Below are positions 58,309 to 64,000 of a stretch of DNA of 64,000 nt, one piece after another (the stretch's first letter is position 1; every line of letters starts with the position of its first letter). The DNA is from Streptomyces sp. NRRL F-2664. GTDB taxonomy: Bacteria > Actinomycetota > Actinomycetes > Streptomycetales > Streptomycetaceae. The notes below the pieces were generated by a model, which was given only the letters and a program-made list of their open reading frames with translations, was not told the origin of the DNA and made no database searches. Location of the stretch: positions 310,001 to 374,000 of the forward strand of contig NZ_JOFX01000002.1 of NCBI RefSeq assembly GCF_000719345.1, given 5' to 3'. The translations under genes were made by a program, and so were the position numbers.

Positions 58309-58632
58309 GAGTCCCTGCGTACGCCCGGGGGGCGCGCGGAAGCGTCCGGAACCGTTCGACAGAGTGCGGTCCGACGTAACGATCCGGCCTCGCGAGGGCC
58401 GAAATCTCGCCTGGTGAACACTCCGTGGGCCGCGGAGCCGATTGCTCCGGGCCCGTTCAGGTCGCCCGCCGGGGTGCCCGGACGGGCCCTTCGCGTATGC
58501 GTCGCTGAAGCGCCGCACAGAACGTCCTGCCAGCTCACAGGCGGTGCGTCGCACGCTCGCCCGGCCGGGGCGCCCCGCCGGAAGGCCGCCGGCCCATACC
58601 CTCACCCGCGGTGCATCACCACTGGAGAAATC

Positions 58633-58687
58633 CACAGATCTGAAGCCCGTCGCGGTCAACAGTTTGTAGAAGTCGACGATATCTGTG
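58633..58687 (+). promoter_or_regulatory. Spaced inverted repeat in the permease control region
   Basis: CACAGAT and ATCTGTG are 41 nt apart within a lower-GC stretch. It could be two operator half-sites or the base of a long RNA stem. Confidence 0.4.
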
Positions 58688-58775
58688 AGGCCTCCCACAG
58701 GCGTTCAATTCCGGTCACACGCCGAGAAGCCGCCGCCCCGCACAGCGGGACTTCGATCCACGTGACGTACGGAAA

Positions 58776-58816
58776 CCCTGGCGAACCAACGGGTTAGCGA
58801 CCCACTTCGCCCAGGG
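58776..58816 (+). promoter_or_regulatory. Structured leader hairpin upstream of the NCS2 permease
   Basis: CCCTGGCGAA (58776-58785) pairs with TTCGCCCAGGG (58806-58816, one bulged C) and encloses a GGGT/ACCC stem (58791-58794 with 58800-58803). It lies 47 nt before ATG 58864. It could be an RNA control element; no known riboswitch class is recognised. Confidence 0.5.
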
Positions 58817-58863
58817 ACAACCAGATCTCCTCTCACGTACCTACCTTGAAGGGCAAGGCTGAG

Positions 58864-60423
58864 ATGGCACGTGTCGCCGCCCGGCTTTCCACCGACGGAA
58901 AGCAGAGCACGCACCCGGTCGACGAGGTGCTCCCCCTCCCCAAGCTCGCGCTGTACGGCTTCCAGCACGTACTCGCCTTCTACGCCGGCGCGGTGATCGT
59001 CCCGATCATCGTGGGCAGCGCACTCAAGCTGAGCCCCGAACAGCTGGTCTACCTGATCAACGCGGACCTCTTCACCTGCGGCATCGCGTCGATCATCCAG
59101 GCGTGGGGCATCGGTCGGATCGGCGCGCGACTGCCGCTGATCCAGGGCGTGACCTTCACCGCCGTGTCCCCGATGATCGCCATAGGCCTCGGGGCGGGCG
59201 GCGGAACAGCCGCCCTGCTGGTCATCTACGGCGCGGTCATCACCGCCGGCATCGCCACCTTCGCCTTCGCCTGGCTGCCCGCCAAGGCGTTCCGGGCGGT
59301 CATGCGCCTCTTCCCGCCGGTCGTCACCGGCACCGTGATCACCGTACTCGGCGTCGTCCTGATCCCGGTCGGCCTCAACGACGCCGCCGGCGGCCTCGGC
59401 AGCCCCGACTTCGGCGAGCCGAAGAACTTCGCCTACGCCGGCGGCACGATGCTGTTCATCCTCGTGCTGATGAAGCTCGGCAGGCCGTTCCTCTCCAGCA
59501 TCGCGATCCTCCTCGGCCTGGTCGTCGGCACCGGCGTCGCCTTCCTGCTCGGCGACGCGAAGTTCGGCGACGTCGCCAAGTCCGACTGGATCGGCGTCAC
59601 CACCCCCTTCCACTTCGGCGTCCCGAAGTTCGAGTGGTTCCCGATCGTCCTGATGCTGATCGTCATGCTGATCACCATGGTCGAGACGACCGGGGACACC
59701 TACGCCGTCGGCGACATCACCGGCAAGGAGGTCGACAGCGAGACCGTGGCCCGCGCCCTGCGCGCCGACGGCGCCGCCACCGCCCTCGGCGGTGTCCTGA
59801 ACTCCTTCCCGTACGTCGCCTTCGCCGAGAACGTCGGGCTCGTGCGCATGACGAAGGTGAAGAGCCGGTTCGTGGTCGTCGCCGCGGGTGTCTTCATGAT
59901 CGTCCTCGGTCTGCTGCCCAAGGCCGCCGCGATCGTCGCCGCCGTTCCGCACGGAGTCCTCGGTGGCGCCGCCACCGTCATGTTCGCCATGGTCGCCCTG
60001 GCCGGTATCCAGACCCTGGGCAAGGTGGACCTCAAGGAGGAGAAGAACGCGCTGATCGTCGGCGTCTCCCTCGCCTTCGCGCTGCTCCCGGCGACCGTCC
60101 CGGTCTTCTTCACCGAACACATGGACGCCGACCTGTCCTCGCTGCTGAACAGCGGCGTCACTCTCGGAGCCACGGCTGCCATCGTGCTCAACCTCATCTT
60201 CAACGGACCGGCCAAGGACGACGCCCACGGCGCCGCTCCGGAGGAGGGGGCCAAGGCCCTCGCCGGCGCCGAGGTCGACACCGCGCCCGGCTCCGGCGCC
60301 CCCGCCGAGGGCGTCGTCGCCGACGCGGTCCCGGCGACGGTGCCGGCCCAGGCCCCCGCCGCCGCCCCCGCAACCGAGAAGGCGGGCGACGCCGACCCCT
60401 CGCCCTCCCCGTCCTCCTCCTGA
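58864..60423 (+). CDS. NCS2 family nucleobase (uracil/xanthine):cation symporter
   Basis: 519 aa with about 12-14 membrane helices and the NCS2 signatures GFQHVLAFYAGAVIVP (helix 1), LPLIQGVTF (substrate region), FPPVVTGTVITVLGVVLIPVG and VETTGDTYAVGDITG. It imports a purine or pyrimidine base with H+ or Na+. The family match to both uracil and xanthine permeases leaves the substrate open. A Pro/Ala-rich cytoplasmic tail of about 75 residues follows the last helix, longer than usual. ATG 58864 with AAGG 5 nt upstream is preferred over TTG 58846. Confidence 0.9.
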   Translation: MARVAARLSTDGKQSTHPVDEVLPLPKLALYGFQHVLAFYAGAVIVPIIVGSALKLSPEQLVYLINADLFTCGIASIIQAWGIGRIGARLPLIQGVTFTAVSPMIAIGLGAGGGTAALLVIYGAVITAGIATFAFAWLPAKAFRAVMRLFPPVVTGTVITVLGVVLIPVGLNDAAGGLGSPDFGEPKNFAYAGGTMLFILVLMKLGRPFLSSIAILLGLVVGTGVAFLLGDAKFGDVAKSDWIGVTTPFHFGVPKFEWFPIVLMLIVMLITMVETTGDTYAVGDITGKEVDSETVARALRADGAATALGGVLNSFPYVAFAENVGLVRMTKVKSRFVVVAAGVFMIVLGLLPKAAAIVAAVPHGVLGGAATVMFAMVALAGIQTLGKVDLKEEKNALIVGVSLAFALLPATVPVFFTEHMDADLSSLLNSGVTLGATAAIVLNLIFNGPAKDDAHGAAPEEGAKALAGAEVDTAPGSGAPAEGVVADAVPATVPAQAPAAAPATEKAGDADPSPSPSSS

Positions 60424-60438
60424 CCTCCCAAGGGGTGC

Positions 60439-60477
60439 CGACCCCTCGCCCGGACCACGACCCCGGGCGAGGGGTCG
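60439..60477 (+). terminator. Terminator after the NCS2 permease
   Basis: A perfect 15-bp stem (60439-60453 with 60463-60477) with a 9-nt loop lies 15 nt after the stop. Confidence 0.88.
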
Positions 60478-60493
60478 TCGCTGCCCGGTGCTG

Positions 60494-60499
60494 GACAAT
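60494..60499 (+). promoter_or_regulatory. -10 hexamer before recO
   Basis: GACAAT ends 6 nt before ATG 60506, which has no SD. Confidence 0.4.
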
Positions 60500-60505
60500 G
60501 GGCGC

Positions 60506-61252
60506 ATGAGTCTGTTCCGCGACGACGGCATCGTGCTGCGCACCCAGAAGCTCGGCGAGGCGGACCGCATCATCACGCTGCTGACCCGCGGCCACGGCAG
60601 GGTGCGGGCCGTCGCACGGGGGGTGCGCCGCACGAAGTCCAAGTTCGGCGCCCGGCTGGAACCTTTCTCCCATGCCGACGTGCAGTTCTTCGCCCGCGGC
60701 AGCGAACTGGTCGGCCGCAGCCTGCCGCTCTGCACCCAGACCGAGATCATCGCCCCGTACGGCAACGGCATCGTCACCGACTACGCCCGCTACACCGCCG
60801 GCACCGCCATGCTGGAGACCGCCGAGCGGTTCACCGAGAACGAGGGCGAGCCCGCCGTGCAGCAGTACCTGCTGCTGGTCGGAGCCCTGCGCACGCTCTC
60901 GCGCGGCGAGCACGAACCGCACCTCATCCTCGATGCCTTCCTGCTGCGCTCGCTCGCCGTCAACGGCTACGCACCCAGCTTCGACGACTGCGCGAAGTGC
61001 GGCATCCACGGTCCCAACCGGCACTTCTCCGTCGCCGCGGGCGGGGTCGTCTGCGGGGACTGCCGCGTGCCCGGCAGCGTCGTACCCTCGTCGGAGGCCA
61101 TCGCCCTGCTCAGCGCCCTGCTGACGGGCGACTGGGGGCATGCCGACGCGTGTGAGGCGCGTCACGTGCGGGAGGGCAGCGGGCTGGTCTCCGCCTATTT
61201 GCACTGGCATCTGGAGCGCGGGCTACGCTCCCTGCGATACGTCGAGAAATAG
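60506..61252 (+). CDS. recO: DNA repair protein RecO
   Basis: 248 aa; helps RecR load RecA at gaps and anneals single strands. The OB-fold N-terminus ([35 protein letters not shown]) and the C4 zinc motif (CAKC and CGDC near residues 155-175) are present. It lies 11 nt before uppS, forming a conserved recO-uppS pair. ATG 60506 lacks an SD. Confidence 0.94.
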   Translation: MSLFRDDGIVLRTQKLGEADRIITLLTRGHGRVRAVARGVRRTKSKFGARLEPFSHADVQFFARGSELVGRSLPLCTQTEIIAPYGNGIVTDYARYTAGTAMLETAERFTENEGEPAVQQYLLLVGALRTLSRGEHEPHLILDAFLLRSLAVNGYAPSFDDCAKCGIHGPNRHFSVAAGGVVCGDCRVPGSVVPSSEAIALLSALLTGDWGHADACEARHVREGSGLVSAYLHWHLERGLRSLRYVEK

Positions 61253-61263
61253 GAGCTGGGCAC

Positions 61264-62091
61264 ATGGCACGACGCGGGATTCTGGGACGCTCTCGCCGGG
61301 AGTACAAGGTTCCCGAGCCGCACCCCTCCGGTGCGGTCCCGCCGAAGATCCCCGGCGAGCGGGTCCCGAACCACGTCGCCGTCGTCATGGACGGCAACGG
61401 CCGCTGGGCCAAGGAGCGCGGCCTGCCGCGCACCGAGGGCCACAAGGTCGGCGAGGGCGTCGTGCTCGACGTGCTCAAGGGCTGCCTGGAGATGGGCGTC
61501 AAGAACCTCTCCCTGTACGCCTTCTCGACGGAGAACTGGAAGCGCTCGCCCGAAGAGGTCCGCTTCCTGATGAACTTCAACCGCGACGTCATCCGCCGCC
61601 GCCGCGACGAGATGAACGAACTCGGCATCCGCATCCGCTGGGTGGGCCGTATGCCGAAGATGTGGAAGTCGGTCGTCCAGGAGCTCCAGGTGGCGCAGGA
61701 GCAGACCGTCGACAACGACGCCATGACCCTGTACTTCTGCGTGAACTACGGCGGCCGTGCGGAGATCGCCGACGCGGCGCAGGCCATCGCCCGGGACGTG
61801 GCGGCGGGCAAGCTCGACCCGTCGAAGGTCAATGAGAAGACCTTCGCGAAGTACATCTACTACCCCGACATGCCCGACGTGGACCTGTTCCTGCGCCCGA
61901 GCGGCGAGCAGCGCACCTCCAACTACCTGATCTGGCAGAGCGCGTACGCCGAGATGGTCTTCCAGGACGTGCTGTGGCCCGACTTCGACCGGCGCAACCT
62001 GTGGGCGGCGTGCCTGGAGTACGCCCAGCGCGACCGCCGCTTCGGCGGGGCCGTCCCCAACCAGCCGGAGGGCCCGGCCGCGTCCGGCTGA
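61264..62091 (+). CDS. uppS: Isoprenyl transferase (undecaprenyl diphosphate synthase)
   Basis: 275 aa cis-prenyltransferase. The catalytic motif MDGNGRWA is at 42-49 with Asp43; further signatures are [13 protein letters not shown] and the C-terminal [19 protein letters not shown] (IPP binding). It makes the lipid carrier for peptidoglycan and wall glycopolymers, so it supports the glycosyltransferase cluster at the window start. Actinobacteria often have a second paralogue with a different chain length. Confidence 0.94.
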   Translation: MARRGILGRSRREYKVPEPHPSGAVPPKIPGERVPNHVAVVMDGNGRWAKERGLPRTEGHKVGEGVVLDVLKGCLEMGVKNLSLYAFSTENWKRSPEEVRFLMNFNRDVIRRRRDEMNELGIRIRWVGRMPKMWKSVVQELQVAQEQTVDNDAMTLYFCVNYGGRAEIADAAQAIARDVAAGKLDPSKVNEKTFAKYIYYPDMPDVDLFLRPSGEQRTSNYLIWQSAYAEMVFQDVLWPDFDRRNLWAACLEYAQRDRRFGGAVPNQPEGPAASG

Positions 62092-62105
62092 CGCCCCTGA
62101 CTTAA

Positions 62106-62138
62106 GATCCCCGCCCATGGACACCACGGGCGGGGATC
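62106..62138 (+). other. 11-bp hairpin enclosing the YcxB start codon
   Basis: GATCCCCGCCC (62106-62116) pairs perfectly with GGGCGGGGATC (62128-62138). The ATG of the next gene (62117) is the first base triplet of the 11-nt loop. It may terminate uppS transcription or hold the start codon; both are inference. Confidence 0.7.
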
Positions 62139-62683
62139 CGCTGTACCGGATACACGAGGCGGCCTCGGCGGGGCGGGCGGTCGCACTCCGCTACACGCCG
62201 ACCGTCGCCGACATGGCGGACGGCCTGCGGGCCCACGGGCGGTCGAGGGCGGGCCGCCGCCAGCGACTGCCGTTCATCCTCATCGGCCTGGTGGGGCCCG
62301 CGTACGCCGCCGTCATCGTGGCGCAGGAGGGCGGTTCCGCCGGGTCGGCCGCGGCGCTGGCCACCGTGGGCCTCTGCGGCTGGGCCTTCGTGCTGTTCGG
62401 CCACCGGATCATGGCCGCGACGACCCGAGGGCTGCTGGCGGCGGCGGGGGAGTGCCGGGCGGTCGTCGCCGCGGAAGGCGTCACGGTCGACTCCGAGCAG
62501 GGCTCCGTCCATCTGCGCTGGAGCGCGCTGTCGGACTACGCCGAGACCGGCGCGACCTTCATGCTCTTCTCCGGCGACAAGAGGATGCTCGGCGGGGTCC
62601 TGCTCCCCAAGCGGGGCCTGACGGGTCCGGGCGACGCCGACGTGCTGCGGGCGGTCCTGGACGCGAACCTGAGGCGGCTCTAG
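62117..62683 (+). CDS. YcxB-like membrane protein
   Basis: 188 aa. Two membrane helices (about 53-70 and 79-97: LPFILIGLVGPAYAAVIV, ALATVGLCGWAFVLFG) are followed by a YcxB-like C-terminal domain (VTVDSEQGSVHLRWSALSDYAETGATFMLF, in part) of unknown function. The stop TAG (62681-62683) is part of a CTAG that borders the possible insertion-sequence end. The start lies in the loop of a strong hairpin. Confidence 0.75.
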   Translation: MDTTGGDPLYRIHEAASAGRAVALRYTPTVADMADGLRAHGRSRAGRRQRLPFILIGLVGPAYAAVIVAQEGGSAGSAAALATVGLCGWAFVLFGHRIMAATTRGLLAAAGECRAVVAAEGVTVDSEQGSVHLRWSALSDYAETGATFMLFSGDKRMLGGVLLPKRGLTGPGDADVLRAVLDANLRRL

Positions 62684-62782
62684 GGGGTGTTGCGAAAGTC
62701 CTGTGCGGTGCCCGCGGTGTCCGGTGCGTGCTCTCGGCGTGCCGGGCGAAGGCCCTCGTACTGGGCGTACTCGGGGCTCCGT
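62684..62782. mobile_element. Possible insertion-sequence end (remnant) between ycxB and zur
   Basis: The sequence GGGGTGTTGCGAAAGTCC at 62684-62701 looks like a terminal inverted repeat of Streptomyces IS elements, and it directly follows CTAG, a common IS target. On the minus strand an open frame with GC-rich third positions (EYAQYEGLRPARRE) ends in TAG at this border, as a transposase gene might. Zur homology stops at about 62780. No full IS and no second repeat are visible. The assignment is by pattern only. Confidence 0.5.
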
Positions 62783-63163
62783 GTGGGCGACGTTCACGTA
62801 GCCGTGCTCGGCCGCGATGGACTCCGCCCACTTCTCCACGGCCGGACCCTCCACCTCGACGGCCCTGCCGCACTTGCGGCAGACCAGGTGGTGGTGGTGG
62901 TCGCCGGTGGAGCAGCGGCGGTACACGGACTCGCCGTCGCTGGTGCGCAGGACGTCGACCTCCCCGGCGTCCGCGAGGGACTGCAGGGTGCGGTAGACGG
63001 TGGTCAGGCCCACCGAGTCACCGCGGTGCTTGAGCATGTCGTGGAGTTCCTGGGCGCTGCGGAACTCGTCCACCTCGTCCAGCGCAGCGGCCACTGCGGC
63101 CCGCTGGCGAGTGGATCGTCCTCGTACTGGCGCGGTATTCATCTCGCCAGGCGCAGTCGCCAC
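62780..63163 (-). CDS. zur: Zinc uptake regulator Zur, C-terminus replaced
   Basis: A Fur-family repressor with a winged helix (residues about 15-85, STRQRAAVAAALDEVDEF, GLTTVYRTLQSLADAGE) and the metal-binding GDHHHHLVCRKCG with C95 and C98. Zur homologues normally continue past YVNVAHT with a segment ending in a second CxxC; here the sequence changes at residue 128 to foreign DNA. The frame stays open to 62102, so translation would give a 353-aa fusion with a nonsense tail. GTG 63163 is favoured by GAGGAGG 5 nt upstream; ATG 63193 and ATG 63142 are alternatives. It lies 42 nt after znuB in the same direction. Confidence 0.85.
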
Positions 63164-63205
63164 CGGTTCCTCCTCGTGTAGGCCTGCGGCCATTGTGCCA
63201 GCCCG

Positions 63206-64000
63206 CTAGACCTTCACATCGTCGCGCGTGCAGACCTCTTCGGCCGCCAGCGAGGCTCGGGCCCGGCGGCGGGCCAGGGGGCCCGAGAGGGCGGCCATCA
63301 CCATGAAGACGCCGATCGCGAGCAGCACGATCGTCGCGCCCGAGGGCACGTTGATGTAGTAGGTGGCCGCAGTACCGGTCAGCGAGACGGTCACGCTGAT
63401 GGTCATGGCCAGGCCCAGTGTCGTGGCGAAGCTACGGGTGAGCCGCTGGGCGGCGGCGACCGGGATCACCAGCATCGCGCTGACCAGGAGCAGGCCGACG
63501 ATGCGCATGGCGACGGTGACGGTGACGGCGGCGGTGACCGCCATCAGCAGGTTCAGGGCGCGCACCGGCAGCCCGGTGACCCGGGCGAACTCCTCGTCCT
63601 GGCAGACGGCGAAGAGCTGCCTGCGCAGACCGATCGCGACGGCGAGGACGAAGGCGGCGAGCAGGGCCATGGCGGTCACGTCCTCGGTCGCGACCGTGGT
63701 GATCGAGCCGAACATGGAGCCCAGCAGGCTGGCCGTCTGGCCGCCCCCGAGATTGATGATCATGACGCCGCCGGCGAGGCCGCCGTAGAAGAGCATCGCG
63801 AGGGCGACGTCTCCGCTGGTCCTGCCGCGGGTGCGGATCAGCTCCATGCCGACGGCGCCGACGACGGCGACGAGGGTGGCCATCCAGACGGGGCTGGTCT
63901 GCAGCACGAAGCCGAGGGCGACGCCCGTCATCGCCACGTGGCCGAGGCCGTCGCCCATGAGGGCCTGGCGGCGCTGGACGAGGTACGTACCGATGGCGGG
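63206..64000 (-). CDS. znuB: Zinc ABC transporter permease (ZnuB-like), 5'-truncated by window edge
   Basis: 265 codons are visible to the window edge, still in frame (QRRQALMGDGLGHVAMTGVA). Seven or more membrane helices and the ABC-3 signature (DGLGHVAMTGVALG, QDEEFARVTGLPV, LLLVSAMLVIPVAAAQRL) place it with ZnuB/MntB metal permeases. Its position just before zur makes zinc the likely metal. The start lies beyond base 64000. Confidence 0.9.
   Translation of the reverse strand, partial: PAIGTYLVQRRQALMGDGLGHVAMTGVALGFVLQTSPVWMATLVAVVGAVGMELIRTRGRTSGDVALAMLFYGGLAGGVMIINLGGGQTASLLGSMFGSITTVATEDVTAMALLAAFVLAVAIGLRRQLFAVCQDEEFARVTGLPVRALNLLMAVTAAVTVTVAMRIVGLLLVSAMLVIPVAAAQRLTRSFATTLGLAMTISVTVSLTGTAATYYINVPSGATIVLLAIGVFMVMAALSGPLARRRARASLAAEEVCTRDDVKV

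Larger units (their letters stand above)
58309..58863. other. 555-bp intergenic region upstream of the NCS2 permease
   Basis: No convincing coding sequence; short open frames here have no coding bias. A segment around 58600-58720 has visibly lower GC than its surroundings and contains a widely spaced inverted repeat (CACAGAT 58633-58639 with ATCTGTG 58681-58687). The last 90 nt hold a structured hairpin (58776-58816). These are probably the control region of the permease. Confidence 0.6.

Noticed and set aside
57568..58698. Minus-strand frame beginning in the permease leader (MGGLTDIVDFYKLL)
   Set aside because: The first 30 residues look protein-like because the DNA there is less GC-rich, but the frame then turns into Arg/Gly/Pro shadow of the TerB-like gene. 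Kept only as part of the control region.
58705..60777. 690-codon minus-strand frame opposite the NCS2 permease
   Set aside because: Asp/Gly/His-rich shadow of a membrane protein; the permease frame has all NCS2 signatures.
63164..63205. Zur box between znuB and zur
   Set aside because: The 42-nt gap has no palindrome resembling a Zur site; the regulatory site is more likely upstream of the operon, outside the window.

Overview
The window is high-GC actinobacterial chromosome, almost certainly Streptomyces. The third-position GC bias, frequent GTG starts, the neighbour sets (hrcA-dnaJ2, rsmE-HIT-rnz, phoH-ybeY-CorC-MmcQ-era, comEA-comEC-holA-rpsT-lepA, znuB-zur-uppS-recO) and the leucine attenuators all match the conserved core arm of Streptomyces genomes. 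As far as I recall, it corresponds to the S. coelicolor SCO2500-2590 region. No plasmid, prophage or CRISPR array is visible. The only sign of a mobile element is a possible insertion-sequence end about 100 bp long inside the 3' part of zur.

Layout. 1-8343: a wall/surface glycopolymer cluster (two GT-A glycosyltransferases, galE, a GT4 enzyme, a large GT2-TagF-like fusion, a polyprenyl-phosphate glycosyltransferase and a GtrA membrane protein). 8421-11540: proline synthesis (proB, a small conserved gene, proA). 11618-18371: two membrane proteins sharing an FDEDFVR motif, an M48 protease, a 55-aa membrane protein, nadD, an LCP/LytR_C wall protein, rsfS, and a histidine phosphatase that appears to use a CTG start. 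18496-22271: two identical tRNA-Ala(GGC) genes around a zinc-ribbon gene, then leuS behind a leucine-codon leader peptide. 22395-30200: a membrane protein with a PQSQ repeat tail, DegV, ComEA, ComEC (no stop codon of its own), a YceI-like protein, a small minus-strand gene and holA. 30460-44774: rpsT, lepA, an acyl-CoA synthetase, hemW, DUF3097, an MBL hydrolase, a CIRCE operator with hrcA-dnaJ2, a nitronate monooxygenase, rsmE, HIT, rnz and a PfkB kinase. 44923-51365: phoH, ybeY, a CorC-type CBS protein, MmcQ, a degenerate cytidine deaminase homologue, a frameshifted secreted protein and era. 51396-58308: a methyltransferase, an acetyltransferase, an emfourin-like inhibitor with its M4 protease, leuA with its own leader peptide, an SDR and a TerB-like protein. 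58864-64000: an NCS2 purine/pyrimidine permease with a structured leader, recO, uppS, a YcxB-like protein, zur (3' end replaced) and znuB (cut by the window edge).

Functional themes are cell-envelope polymer assembly (the glycosyltransferase cluster, the LCP protein, uppS), translation and its control (leuS, lepA, rpsT, rsfS, era, ybeY, rsmE, tRNA-Ala) and leucine supply and charging. The last is notable because both leuS and leuA have attenuator-type leader peptides with runs of Leu codons. Many genes lack a Shine-Dalgarno sequence and instead have a TANNNT -10 hexamer 6-8 nt before the start codon, the pattern of leaderless transcription.

The most unusual items are the chimeric zur, the comEC frame that stays open into holA, the CTG-start phosphatase, the LCP protein without the usual Arg-Asp motif, and several unexplained palindromes. 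I did not find a clearly new multi-gene system; most of the window is ordinary core genome.
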